Shown here piece after piece: positions 37,339 to 50,359 of a stretch of 64,000 bases of DNA. The DNA comes from Lutjanus erythropterus (taxonomy: Eukaryota > Chordata > Actinopteri > Lutjaniformes > Lutjanidae). Position numbers and translations under genes: made by a program. The notes under the pieces are model-generated. The model did no database searches, was not told the DNA's origin, and saw only the letters and a program-made list of their open reading frames with translations. Where the stretch lies: positions 40,472,232 through 40,536,231 of the forward strand of contig CM034595.1 of assembly GCA_020091685.1 (NCBI GenBank), read 5' to 3'. The first letter of the stretch is position 1, and each line of letters opens with the position of its first letter.

Positions 37339-38176
37339 ATGCAGGTGTTCATGTTTCAGTATTTTTCACTGACCTGAAAATGTAAGAAACCATTATTGTG
37401 AATTTATATCCAAGAAAAACTTTCACATCTCTCTCTGAGATAAAGTTTTCTCCTTGAAAGAGACCTTCTTTTCATTCTTTTGTAATATGTATACATATCT
37501 AAAGCCCATTATTGGTATTTTGCTATATTAACCAATCATATTCAGCACAAATGTAGATAATGTAGCAATGTGGATTACAATATGAACAGAAAACACCAGG
37601 AAAATGTTGCACGTCTCAGCACATCTCTGATTAAATAACCAACTTACATAAAGTATAAAAATGCAAAGCTTGGCATAGATATGACAAGAGCATGCAAACT
37701 CTGCAAAATCTGTTGTGGATAACTAAAGCAGCAGCTCCTCGTTGACGCCGTGTGGCTCTAATGCGTAAAGCCAGTGACACAAACAGCGGATCACGCAGCT
37801 GAGTGTCGAGGAAGATGGAGGAGATTTAAAGGATGACAGGAAGGAGGCTGCGGCTCAGCGGACCAGGTGGAGGATAAATCAACCTAGACTCTTTCTTTTT
37901 TTTTTCATCTGGGATAAAAGGTTTTACTACAGTTGCCTTTACCGCCTTCAAGCTAAAGCATAGCCTCTGAGTCTAAACAGTCAGATTTCTCAAGCCTTTT
38001 ACAACCATCATCTGGCTTAAGGACAGTTTTTTTTTAAATCACACACAGGCCCCCAGGCTTTTGAACTCTCATACATGAGTATGCTCCTATTGTACCAGGA
38101 CTGATCCATACCGAACGTGCCACACTTCTGTACACACTTTTCACTTTCCTATTACTCATATACACCATTTTTGGTG

Positions 38177-38296
38177 AGTTTCCCGGCCACCATATGTTCT
38201 CCTATATGCTTGGGGAGGTGGAGACAAGCGGCATTCAGTTGGTTGCAATCTACAACCTCCTGCTAGATGCCACTAAATCCTTCTCACTGGTCCTTT
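38177..38296. mobile_element. MITE family A, 3' half
   Basis: GGCATTCAGTTGGTTGCAAT, TGCTAGATGCCACTAAATCC and CTCACTGGTCCTTT match the right part of the 8812-9126 element. The left end is missing. Confidence 0.7.
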
Positions 38297-39794
38297 AAAG
38301 TGCAAATACAAACTTCCAAATACCAGAGTTATGTATAATTTTGCAGATTCAAATCAAATCAATCCTGGCCTTTCATAAATTAGATGTCAACCAGTAATTG
38401 TCTTTTACTCCAAGTATGGAGGAGGTTGAAAAGAACCAGGAAAACCTGACAAGAGATTTTATTGTCTTTGCATGTCTACAGTTATTAAATTGGTTATTAT
38501 ATTCTGCTTTGTGAGATATTTTGGCATTAAAATGATAAAAATGTGCAATTCTCAATATCAGCTAGACCATAAAGATTTCCCAACAGATCTGTAGTGTTTG
38601 GTTTCTACTGTATTTAATATGGAGAGCAGTCGTGACTTAAGAAGTGAATGCGACCCAGGGCTCCATCCAAACGAGGCTCATGTGATTTGCCTGCAGTCAA
38701 GCCTTTGAGCCTTGCTTATTGTTCAGCTAAATACATGGCTGTTTTCTGACACTTGAGCTAAGAGTGAGGGCTCAACATGCGTACCAGCAGCCTGCCAATT
38801 AAAGAAGTGAACATGTTACTCTTTCTATACAGTTTTAGAAAGAGACCATACTGACTTTGGTTTGGGAGTCTCCTCTTCCAGTATTGTGCAAACAAACCCA
38901 GATCAGATGAATTGGCTATGTTATAATGATGGGAATATTTGTTGTCAGCAGTAAAATTTGAAATAGTTAAGGTCAAAAAATGCATTGTACCACCCAGAGA
39001 ACAGAAAATGACGCTCACAATGGTAAGCAGACAAACATCTAGGCCCCACATTGTGTTTTCATTTGTTTTGACATTTAATTTGGCACGTTCCACATGCCAG
39101 GAAGCCTCTGACCACACTGGAAACAGACGGACGGACGTTTGTGAATGTGCATCTGTCCCCAGCAGTCCCAGCAGGGTTTCTATATGGACCAAAACAAACT
39201 GGGAGTGGTGGCTGTCACCTGCTGCTGCCAGCTGGCTCTGGATGGTTCTTTTTCCAGTTTAACTCTCAACCATACCCTGCACCTGCAGTCTTTATGAGAG
39301 TCGTGACATGAGCTGAGCGTGGTTATAAAATTTATGTGTACATTTTAGTGGGGTTTGATTAATGACAGCCACTGTATATTATCATCTGAAAGTGTGCCAG
39401 GTCTGACACTCCCTCCTGTGTGACACACAATGTCAAAACCAGAAAAAGCTCATGGAGTCACATTTCTTCAGTTGTGACCTGGAACAAGTTGTACACATTC
39501 TGATCCAGATACATGTTGCCTATGTGTGAGTCTAATTAACAAGTCAGAGCAGAATTCTGCATCATTTTCACAACTGTAAGTAAATAATTTTAGCATTTCC
39601 CTGAGTTAAATGGTGTGATTACAACTGTGTAGGACAACAAGGCACAGCTCGATTCATAGAAAACCTTAGGGATCATTCTATGACTATGATCAAAACAAAG
39701 CTGGGCTAAATTAACACTGAACTGAATAACTTTTAATAACTGTTTTGTACAGAAATTAAGAAAATGTGAATAACTTTGATAAATGAATCAGCTG

Positions 39795-40376
39795 ATAGAC
39801 CTTTTTCATGGCAGCCATTTTCATATGACATAGTAAATACTGGTGTTACAAATGATACTAATTAAGGTCCTATTCCATTTAGCTGAATCTTTCCCATGAG
39901 CCAACATGCACAATAGTAGCACTTTGTCTCTATTTGACCTGAAAGGAGTGGAACCTTAATTAGTGGTATTGGTAACACCTGTGTTTACACTACTATCTGA
40001 TCTAAAAATGCTTGCTGTGATAAAGGGCTATCCTATTAAATGTATAGGTAAGGCTGTGACTAATGATTAATAAATCATGTTTAGCATTTAGCAAATTGTC
40101 TGCATTTTTTGTTCATTGCTTTTTACTTATAAACATAGCGGAATAATAGATTCAAAAATAATCTTTCACTCATTCCACCAACTTGGAACTGGACTGAAAA
40201 TTGAGATGAATAAATCCAAGTGTACACCTTACAGGTGCTCTCACTTAGGACTAATTGAGGCTTTTCTACAGGTCACGCTTGATTGACATCTGTTAGTTTT
40301 GTTGCACTGGTATCAATGGTAACACGTGGTTATCCTACTATTTCATATCAATATGGCTGCAGTGAAAAAGGTCTAT
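39795..40376. mobile_element. composite / nested family F MITE
   Basis: The outer ends are inverted: ATAGACCTTTTTCATGGCAG at 39795 and GCTGCAGTGAAAAAGGTCTAT ending at 40376. A further arm related to the same family, TTGGTAACACCTGTGTTTAC to TGCTTGCTGTGA, ends near 40021. The left arm therefore pairs with both a near partner (~200 bases) and a far partner (~580 bases). It is non-coding. Confidence 0.65.
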
Positions 40377-43167
40377 TACGCAGAACAACTGAAAACATCT
40401 GTGCAGGTTAGGTTTGCGTGGCCTTTAAAGGATTTGATTTCCTGATGTAACAGTGTCCTGCAGCAAAGAGGTCAACAGATTAAAGGTCGTCTTTGTTCAG
40501 ACTGCAGATTGAGATTTGTTTCTCAAATCAGATCTTAAATTCATACTGTCTGCACTGTTATTTGCAAGTGAGCAGATCGGATTTGTGTGTCCGGATGTCA
40601 TCAAACTGAATCTGCATAGGTAACAACGCTGGTGATATGACTTTCCAACGTGGGAAGATGAGAAATTGAGATCCGTTATTCTGCCCTCCTAATAACCACA
40701 CTGTTAATTCATCAGGCAGAACTTCTCCATCACACCAGACAAACTCAGCAACGGAGAAGGCTTGTTCTCTGTGTCCTCACACTGCTCTCTAGTAGCAACA
40801 CATATTCTGCTCAGCCGCTCTAATGTACTGCCAGTACTCTGAATTTGATGTCGTTGTCATGAGCAAGTGAAGCAAAAGACACTTGGAAATCTGATTTGAG
40901 CAGCCAGAGCAAGTGGACTGAGATGCATCTGTAGAAATCTAATAGGGATCACATTGCAAACCACCTCCAAATGTGGGTTTGATCTGATTTGCAAAAACTG
41001 CAAATCATGTGTTCTCCACTGCTGTCTGCTAGAAAACAGGCAACCTGAAAAAGACTCTTTCATTGAACAAAACTGCCCATCTCTGAAACCGGCTCTGATG
41101 TTGTGGTTGTGATGTGGGTAATTAAAAAACACTACAGTTTGCTGTACTAAACATGGTGATTAACAACATTAGAAAAAAGAATTGCATTTCTAAACACAGT
41201 GCAAGACTGAGCACATCCATTTTGTCAAAGGTGAACTGAACTCTAACCTGCCAGTCCACCGGAGCCAAGCGGCGATCAAACTGAAACAGGAAACACATGC
41301 TTGAATCCGTCTGTCATGCAGGCGTCTATAGAACCAAGTGGGAGGACGAGAGCATAGCAGAGAAATGTGCAAAGTTGGATGGTCACTGTACCTTAACTGT
41401 ATAAACTGGAAATGGGCTCCATCATCACAAATTACAGCTAACATGTCAGGCATCCCATGCATCAATTTTTTTCTCCAACAGCTGATTATTTAGACCAGTG
41501 CTGTCCTATTATCTCCAACCATCTGTGAAATTTCCACAAGCCTGCATGGGTATTTTGCTCACAGCAGATAACATATTCAGATATTTAATGGCCTGCACTT
41601 TAGCCTGATTCAGTAAATGTTTGTTGAAGAACACACTGGCTGTAACTTCTTGATTTTGTAGCAGAGACAGGTGGAAGTCAGGGGAAAAAAGGCACTTATT
41701 TCAGAGGTACATGCAGTAAAACCATGATTCACTGCATGTGAGCTTGTACAATTTCTTATTGTCCTCATCCATTAAGGAGCTCCAGTGTCTCCATGTCAAA
41801 AGTACTGCACTGGGACCAGCGGCACTGAGGAGTTACTGTGTGTTTTATAAGTCAAAGACCATTACAAGGGTTTAGATTTCACAGTGACAAAGGTTATACA
41901 CTCATAAATGCTCCAAAATGATTTACACTTTGCTTCTGTGCCAGGGCGTTTTTCTGGAGCAGAAAATAAACTTTGAAGTCATTGCTCTCAGTTTCACTGC
42001 TCTTGGATAGAGATCTATTTTTTGTGTGTCGGTAGCAGAAGTGGACAGGTTTTTCTTTTTTAATATCGCCCGGCTGCAAGTTGCCGTTCTGCCACCGACA
42101 GCTCAGAAGATTTGTCACCATCCGCAGGTCGCCTTCTTCACGTCTTACCGCCCAAGTGTAACATTCCAAATCTGCCCTCAGCTTAATTTTAGCTTCACAA
42201 GTCAGCTACTTCCAGCCATGTGAATGCTCCCCGGCTTGGGTTGCTCCTTGAGACAGTATCGCAGAACCATTTTGAAGCCCAGAGAACAACTTGACTGTAC
42301 AGATTTTGCTCAAAAATTAAGGTTTAAATGTTTCATTTAATATATTTAATGAAAATGTGGAATTGCAGCAGAGCACTGTTGCACATACTTGTAAAGACAC
42401 AACAAGTGGGATTATTTGCAGTTGGTGTATGTCAAATAAATACATCTTGGTCACTGAAACAACGTTTTCACGCTACAACTGAGCCGAAGCTGCAGTAAGG
42501 TCATTATCTACATAAAGAGCATTGCCCCCGCTCCATATGTCACCAATATAATGGCATCTGTCCCCATAAGACATTTCAATCCAGTGACAGATACACAAAA
42601 GTCAGACACTAACGGATCTAACTGGCAGTGATGTGCAGATGGAGGGCAAACTTAACTCTCCTTCCCGGTCTCCAAACTCTACAGCCCCCTGAGACAACAT
42701 CTCCAAATCCCCTGTGACGAATTAACTGCACAACGATGGACAGCTATTGGACGGCTTAACCCCTCCACATACCACAATGATAGCTTCATTTGAGCGACAG
42801 TATTTCAGTTTTCAGCTGACCCTCTGCAGAAACCTCCCACCAAGTGACACAAGTTTAGAGTTTCAGCCTGAATACTCAGGTCAGCATAGAAATAAAGTAA
42901 AATCCAGTGGAGCATTAAGTCACGAAACTTCTGCACAGAAACATCAACAATTCACTCATGTCCCCCCCCATTCATCCTGCAGCTTTTTCCCCATCCCAGA
43001 TACAAATCCACAGTTGTACACATGAGGCTCTGGCTAGAGCAAGTGGAGCCCCCACAAACAGGCAACCCAGAGAGAAAGATTAAAGTCTGAACACCCCAAC
43101 ATGCCGGCAGAATCCCCCCTAAAAACACACACAGAGCGACAGAGACAGGAGGCAGCCTCACACCTAC

Positions 43168-43240
43168 CTTCACAGAAGCGCAATGCTGAAGCCCCTCGGC
43201 AAGGCAGAGCCTGCAGTTAGAAACCAGAGAAAGTTGTTTC
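43168..43240 (-). promoter_or_regulatory. tmod4: candidate 5' non-coding exon 1 and promoter of tmod4
   Basis: On the minus strand the sequence CTTCTGTGAAG is followed by the consensus donor GTAGGT (43162-43167). This is a good candidate partner for the 5' UTR acceptor at 33053. Upstream (higher coordinates) are pyrimidine/purine tracts. The transcription start is not resolved and no clear TATA or MEF2 site was identified. Another upstream exon is equally possible. Confidence 0.35.
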
Positions 43241-43260
43241 TTTTTTTTTTCTTTCACCCC

Positions 43261-43330
43261 CTCCTCTCTCTCTCTCTCTCTCTCTCAGTGTCTCTCTCTC
43301 TCCCTCTCCTCATTTTACCCCCCCCCCCCC
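43261..43330. repeat. CT microsatellite and poly-C run
   Basis: A CT/TCTC tract of roughly 50 bases is followed by a 13-base C homopolymer at 43318-43330. It lies just upstream of the candidate tmod4 first exon, where it could act as a promoter-proximal simple repeat. Confidence 0.9.
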
Positions 43331-44363
43331 TCCTCCTGTGTGTCAGGCCTCAGGGCTGCTGTGCTGAGACAGGCATACTGACGGATGGCACTTTGAGAAG
43401 TCAGCATTTTATTATTTTGGCTGTGAGAGAGGCGGGGGTCACCGAGCCAGAGAAGTGGGACATGAACTCGTACGCTCATTACTCATTCAATTAAAACTGA
43501 GTGCAGTCTAACAGAAAGAGGAATGCTGACATCTAGTGGTCTGAGTTGAGTTGTACCTTGGAAACAGGAAGCTCCATTCTCAAACACTCTGCATATCAGT
43601 TGCTTTCTTTAAGAGAGTGTTTTTACCCCACTTACCTCATCTTGTGTTTTGTTTTATCCAGAGCAGCCTTGAATGACTATACATGTCTAAATATTTTTTG
43701 ATGCTTTTGAAGATCCTGAGTTAATTATTGCATATCTCTAGACAATAGATGTAATTTTCTCATGATAATGAGATAATTTATGAAAATTAAAACATATTTT
43801 TGCTTTTGTTTATTACAACAAAATACACTTTGTTATGCAAAGATAAAATAATTAACTTGAGATCTTGAGAGAAAGGCATGTAATTAATTATAAATATTTA
43901 CATGTATGGCTGTTCTCAACTTGTATATCTATCTTTTTTTTTATCCTTCTTATACTGTATTGTAAATTTCATGATTATTTGCTTTTAGGAGAAGCACTCT
44001 GTAGTGCTTTTTATGCATGATTTGCGATATTGAAACCAAGTTTAATCTTAGATAATTATTTTGCATTATTATAAAGACATATCAGGTTTAGGTTTTGTTT
44101 TCTCTTCTATATGGCAAACAGAGGCCAGTCAACATAGGGTTTGCCCATATTTCTCCATAAATGAAAAAAAACAACTGCTCGTTAATATCCAAGTAATTCA
44201 GAGTTAAAAATATTGTATCTTGATTTGATGTTTTACTGTGTATAACAACTGACGATATCCTGTAGGCCTACCGCAGGCATAGCACGAATTTACAATCTTC
44301 ACTTAATCAAGCGACAACGTTTAATGTTAGAGGAGTAGATCAGCATCAATTAAGGTTAACTAA

Positions 44364-44553
44364 AAGGGAACCCCTGATTGGCGTAACTCTCGCGATATTT
44401 GTACCCATGTGCTGTTTCTTCAAGTGCACCTTGTATAAATTTAATGTGTCAACGCTGTGTTTAATATCTGGGTAGTTTAGAGACAGAAAAGATCTTAATT
44501 TGGGTTAAAATGGCTACTCTCGCGAGATATTTCGCGGGTCTGGGGTTCCCTTC
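44364..44553. mobile_element. short MITE with CGCG palindromes
   Basis: The ends AAGGGAACCCC and GGGGTTCCCTT are inverted repeats about 190 bases apart. Just inside each end is a CTCTCGCGA-type core: ACTCTCGCGATATTT on the left and ACTCTCGCGAGATATTTCGCG on the right. It has no coding capacity. Confidence 0.7.
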
Positions 44554-44849
44554 TACACACGACCATCAATTAACTCAGTGAAAGCAACATTATGCAAATA
44601 TTGGTATTTTTTGCAGTTTGGCGGCCCTACAGTTTCTTAATGCAGTTCGACAGCTGTACACAAGCATTTGTTATGATTACATTACTCTTGATTAAAAACT
44701 CGAGAGTCTACAACTTTGATAGCAGCCAGGCAAACAAGCGCAACATCGAAATACAAGGTAGCTTAGCTAATATTACTTACTGGTCAGCAGCAGGAAGTCC
44801 AGCTCGGTGTCTGTCTTGCAGCATTTTATTTCACAAAGCTCTCACCAAC

Positions 44850-45165
44850 AATGAAAAGCCAGTCGCACATTAACTCTTGAATCTTTCCTCTTGCTTCATC
44901 ACTCGCTCTTTTTCTCTTCTTTGCTTTCTCCGTCAACGTCTTCGGCTTCGGTCTACTCGCCTCCACCATGATGGCCGTTCACGCTGCTGAGCTTGATTCC
45001 GAATCCGTTCTTCCGCCACCATTCCCTGCTGAGTCTCCACCGCCCCGGGCCTGAAAACTACCTTCTCGGTCCAAAGCTCCTGTGCTAACGGTGTGAACAC
45101 CATCACTCCTGTGGTGTTCGGAGGTCACAACCTGGTCACAGGCAGGGTCACCTAGCTGCACGGCT
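44850..45165 (-). other. CG-rich segment with possible coding or transposon-derived frame
   Basis: On the minus strand an ATG at 44969 opens a basic frame starting MVEASRPKPKTLTEKAKKRK and continuing RASDEARGK. The lysine/arginine-rich start resembles the first residues of a protein family often found in repeated fish elements. A second minus-strand frame (45161-44979) precedes it. CpG density is higher than in the surroundings. It could be the first exon of an unrecognised gene, or a transposon relic. Confidence 0.3.
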
Positions 45166-45859
45166 AACTGAGCTAACTGAGCTAACTAGCTAACCAACAC
45201 AGGTGACAGCATTAAGTGGTTACCTTAGCAACAAGTCTGTCTTCCTTGACAACTTCCTTAACATTAATATCCAGGTGAAATGAAAAATGTCTTTAACTAT
45301 TTTAGATCACATCACAAGTCACACTGTGCATATATTTAACAATAGGTTATATGTCCAAAACACCATTGCTTTTTATTTTTCATGTCAAAATCATGGAAAA
45401 TATGGGAAAAAAAAACCATTCACCTGTCAAACAATCTTAAACATTTCAAATATCCTTGCTTTCACAAGTTTCAAATTCAGCCCTCTGGTTCCGTTATTTT
45501 TGATACATTTCCTCTCACAACATCTTCAAGATAAAAAGTCTTATTTCTTATTTGATATTTTTTTTAATTTTATTTATTTAGTTACATGAATGAAATAAAA
45601 CAATATGTGTTATTAAATGTTTGTGCTTCAAATACAGTTCATTTAACATGGTGTACTACAGGTGTAGTGGTGTACTACCACTTAGGGACTGTCACTGTTT
45701 CTTATTTATATTAATAAGTTTTTATAAGTTTGTACATATCTTTTCCTATTTTGTTTGCTGTTGATACCAATATGATCTGATATACTGACTTGAATGAGGA
45801 ATTGTTGCAGACTTGCAAGGTCTCAAATCAAAAAGTTCTTATTAAATATTATTATTAAC

Positions 45860-46360
45860 AATAATAATAATGAACCTTATTCATCTGGCACCTTTCATAC
45901 AAAGTGTCACATATTAAAAACTAGGAATAAAAATTGGAAATACCATACACACATATACACATTAAAAATCAGGCAATAAAATTAAGATAAAACTCATTTG
46001 AAGGCGCAATCAAGAGGCTGAGGCATTAAAAGTCATTTGGGGCATAAACTGCCATTTAAAAACTGTCAACAAGGTTGACTAAAATGCATTAACTGTTGAC
46101 TAAATACAGTATAACTGGGCAATCAAAAGCAACCTATAAGGCCTTGATTAAAATATGCTAACCTAGCCTGTCTACTACTGTGGAAAGGGCAGGTTAAAAA
46201 GGTGTGTCTTTCACTGCTGTTTAAAGTTTTCAACAGAGCTGATGTTTCTGGGTTTGCTGCTCCACAGTTTGGGAACATGGCTGGAAAAAGCTGCATCTCC
46301 GGTTTTCTTTTTGTCTCTCAAACTCAAATGAAGCCTTTGTTCCCTTGTTCAGAAAACTTA
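45860..46360. mobile_element. degenerate interspersed repeat, possibly LINE-derived
   Basis: CACCTTTCATACAAAGTGTC, AAAGGTGTGTCTTTCACTGC and CTCCACAGTTTGGGAACATG are pieces of a known abundant fish repeat. It is heavily mutated and no reverse transcriptase frame is present. The assignment is tentative. Confidence 0.35.
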
Positions 46361-48899
46361 ACATTCTTTCAGTAGGTGACATCAATATTCATCAGATTTC
46401 TGGGTTTATATATAAATGTTTTGTTTGATATAATATATAATATAATGTTGTTTTAATAATTTTTGCTTTTGCCTTTGTCTTTACCATCATTATTTTGCAA
46501 CCTCTTCAGCTTTAATTCCCAAGTTCACTCATCATTTTCACTTTCCTTTTTGCTCAAATGAAACCCAGCCAGTGCTCCTTCAGATACTGTGTTGTACATA
46601 TATGGAATGCAAAAGTAGGCTGCATGTTATCAACAGTTTGCAGACTTAGGAAACTGTCATTTCATTTAATTCATGACATTTAATTATTTCTTTGCATGTA
46701 TAAATACACTGTATTTCTTCTCTTCTATTTTTCATGTTGTTTATGTATTTCATTGTTTTTATATGATATTTGTTTACTGCGCAGTCAGTTTTTCTGCTGT
46801 ATGTGTGTCTTGTCGTCTTTTTTATTGCATTTTCATGAAGATATCTTAGGTTGTTTTTTTATTGGTATTATTGTTTGTTATCTCTATGGATAAATATCTA
46901 TAGATAAGCCTGTCACACCCTGACCTCTCTTGACACATTTATTTTTTTTATCTGGATTTTAAACAGTTTTATACCTGTGCAAAAAATTCCCATGTCTGTC
47001 ATTTACAAAGTCACATACAGTAATAAATGCAGGCAAAACCCAGTGTAATTCCCCTGTATTCCCTAAACAACCATTTGGTAAGTAAATAGAAAAATCTTTT
47101 TCACATTTTTGAGGCTTTGTTTAGAATACTTTTTCATAATTTTAACTTTCAATACTTTTTCCATTATACATTATCATGCATTTCCAAAACACAAATAGTT
47201 TTCTGGTCTTTATAAATGGATTTTGAAGCAGATGGCACACAAACCACTCCTCCTTTATCACCACTAGATGGCAGCAGATAGGCACTCGCAGTGTAAACAC
47301 AGCAGGTCTGGAGTTCTTATGAAATCATTGCCTCGAAACAGGCAACCGTCTGTTTTGACTGTACAATGCCCTCCAGTGTTTGGCACTTGGGCCATAAATG
47401 AGCCAAAGGGCTGCATGAGAAAAACAAGGCATGCAATGAGCAATAGTGAGCTCATTATTGGGGGAATAAATCTATCATTTTGTGAAAAACGTTATTGTAT
47501 TGATGGTTTCCAAAATGTGACTGATCCTCTGATTCTGTTCGACAAAATAATAACTTATTATTCAATAATGACAGAAGTCTATTAATAAAATAACAAACTT
47601 GTCCTCTGAGGGCCTGGGCTGCAGACTTGTTTGTTTACACCCTGTACAAATCCTAACCCTTAGGACAAGACACAAAATACCATTCATCTCTATGATTCCT
47701 AACAGATGCTTCACTTACATTTAAGATGGGCTCCAGTGTCACATGAATGCTACCTGACTACATTCTGTTCTTAGCTCTACTGTACCCTGGAGACACCGCT
47801 GCTAACAACAAACAAAGGTGTGTTCAGCATTCATTTGCTTTCATTTTGTTGCAGCGAGTGTAATTACCATAATCCGCTAGGAGTGTGAATGGAAAAACAC
47901 CTGAGTTCTCACACCTTTTTATTTTGTCATATAAGCATTTACTTTATGTGTTTAGTTCCTCTGCTTTTGCAAGTCTGCACATTGCTTTACGACATCCTGA
48001 TGAGATCTGTTGCACCTGCAGTCGTTGCATGTGAAAGACAAGTTTTTTAAAGGGTCAGTTCACCTGGGGCGTGAAAAAAGATGGGTTTCAAATTACAGCC
48101 GAGGAAAAGAATGAAAAAACTGCAGATGCATCATGGGCACAAAGAGTCTACACACCAAAACAATCAAAGTGAATGGAATAAAGTTTGAAATGTTTATAAT
48201 ACTGCAAAGTATACTCAGAAGTTTAATATTCTGCTGCTATGATTAATATTGCCTTTAATGTGGTTTTCCCACCTAAAAAGTTAAAAAGTTTTTAACAAGT
48301 AAGATAGCACATCTACTCTTCCTCTCTCACTGAGAAATTCTGGTTCTGGCTTTGAGCCAACCTCGTGTGTTGCAGCAATATCTTACTGCATCTATAAAAT
48401 GATCCTATTTTAAGAAAAATTATTATATAGACTGAAACAACCTGAGAAGTGTCCAGGAAACAATGAATTGCAACGCTGTGCCTTGTGCACCATGTTACAC
48501 GGACCTCTGTCATCTGAACGAGACAGCAGCTGTGTGTCGCTTCCACAGTGCCAATTGCAGCCAGTTGCACAATCACACCTTCAGTTCTTATGTGACAAAA
48601 ACAAAAAGTCCCACATCTGCACACGATTTCACTGCATTACCAGCTGCTTGATCATGACGGTGTGATTAGTGGTGCTGATGTGATCAGCTGCTCTCAAGTC
48701 ACAACCAGGATTTTGTTGTGTGTTTACTGAAATGTCAGTTATTGTACATTCGGTCTTTTATGGAACTACTGATCATATGTCATACAGCTGTTAAAACTGT
48801 ACAATATTTGTGCATCTGGCAATGCTGGTGTGCATCAGATGGTAGCGTTATAGCATTCAAACATCAGAGAGACTCAGCCAAACATGTTGAAGTCTCAGT

Positions 48900-49620
48900 C
48901 GAACCTAGACTCTGATGAGAGTCTGTTGTGCACAGTGTAGTTACATCTTTTATTTGTTTGCTTGTAACTGGCAGTGGTTGAAGCAGCTAATGCTAACTCT
49001 CCCTCTCTGTACTGACAGGTCCGCTCTGCAGGTTTCAGGTTTCTTTACCTGGATGAAGCATGTCAGGCAGTGATTGACTGATTGAAACCCTGCTTCCCCA
49101 GTGTTAATAGGTGGGAGATGAGTAAACGTCAAATAAATTCTTCCTAAAGATGATTTCTGTCATTTTGGGTTGTTGTTATCACAGTGATCAGTTTGATTTT
49201 AATTAGGTATTTGATAAGAAAAAACATGTTTTTTCGGTATGATTGACAGCTGAGCTCTGCTTGTGATTGAGTCAATCAGCTGTGTGGGCGGGAACTCGAT
49301 ACCATGGCTCCAACAACGGTCTCTACTGCACAGACGCTGGCTCCAAATGACGTCACCAGCACAAGATGGCTTGTATCCGGGATATTTTGGCTTCGGTTTT
49401 GTGCAGTGGGAGGAAGAAGAAGGAACCAAACCCTGGAACGTTTACGCCCTTGGTGAAATTTGTTTGGGTTGGCGTGAGTACTGGACTTGAAGTCTTGTGC
49501 AGCCCAAACAACCTCTGTCAGATTCGCTTCGAAGGGGTAGCCTCGAACTGCCATCAGGTGAACTCCAGAAGAAGAAGCATACCATTGTGTGGGTCATTTC
49601 ATTGGTTAAAAAACCTTTTC
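48900..49620. mobile_element. interspersed repeat, non-coding
   Basis: ATGATTTCTGTCATTTTGGG, GGTATGATTGACAGCTGAG, AAATGACGTCACCAGCACAA and GTTTTGTGCAGTGGGAGGAA are segments of an abundant teleost element. Open frames across 49199-49644 on both strands arise from it. The boundaries are approximate. Confidence 0.45.
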
Positions 49621-49810
49621 TTTTGTTGTTTTGGTGACTGGTGAACTAGCAGGTACCAGAATGATGACAGGCAGGGGACAAACCTGGACGTTCATATGTG
49701 CGGTCTTCTAAAGTCTGCTGATATGCAAGGCAGATCAACACCAACAGGGACAAATGTCATCCTTGCATTTGTCTGATTCAGGAACCAGACGTTTAGGTAA
49801 GAAAAATATA

Positions 49811-50359
49811 TTAAAGTTCACCTCCAGTCATGTTTTAAACAATATAAAATGATAAAGAAATAATAAATTGTGCCTGATGTTTTTTTTTTTGTTTGTTTGT
49901 TTTTTTTTGCAAACTAAGATCAAATACCTTGTTAAAATGAGTTACATGTAATTCTACTCCTGCCTTAATTTAGTATGCAAGGACTAATGAATATGCAAAT
50001 AGTCCTCGTCCTCTCCACACACTCCCCACCCCCAGCCTCTACCCTATGCTTTTCCTCTGTTTTGCTAGCTAATCATGGTAATTAGCAACATCTGGCTTCT
50101 CCTGTGGGCGGTGCAACATTGCTAATGATATGTATGATGTATGGCACCACCCCCTTGTTTAACAGAATTGGTTCCTCAGGTTTATGATATCATATATCTG
50201 AATACGTTCTTTTGAGACTGCCGTTGCTCACTCCAGTTTCAAAGCAAGAAATGCTCTGACATGACGTTTACTGCTTATTTTGCTCCTGATATGTATTATA
50301 ACAGAAAAAAATACCACATGGACATGTTAACATGATTTTAACTGGAAAGGGGTCTTTAA
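49811..50359. mobile_element. MITE family G with TTAA ends
   Basis: The left end TTAAAGTTCACCTCCAGTCA and right end TTTTAACTGGAAAGGGGTCT followed by TTAA are inverted and imperfect, 549 bases apart. TTAA at both edges would fit a piggyBac-like target site, but that is not proved. Confidence 0.6.

Larger units (their letters stand above)
33053..43167 (-). other. tmod4: tmod4 first intron (inferred)
   Basis: This interval is about 10 kb if the 43168 exon is right. It holds a palindromic MITE at 33193-33395, CA and GT microsatellites, a truncated family A copy at 38177-38296, a repeat fragment at 34370-34497 and a nested composite at 39795-40376. The rest, including 34600-37200 and 40400-43100, shows no recognised gene or repeat. 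The many short open frames have no family similarity. Confidence 0.5.

Noticed and set aside
38758-39192. 144-codon minus-strand open frame in the tmod4 first intron.
   Set aside because: No recognisable domain, no matching splice sites and no similarity to neighbours known in this syntenic block.
48463-48651. Small cysteine- and histidine-rich frame resembling a secreted peptide.
   Set aside because: No signal peptide, no splice context, and overlapping frames of similar length in two other phases suggest chance.
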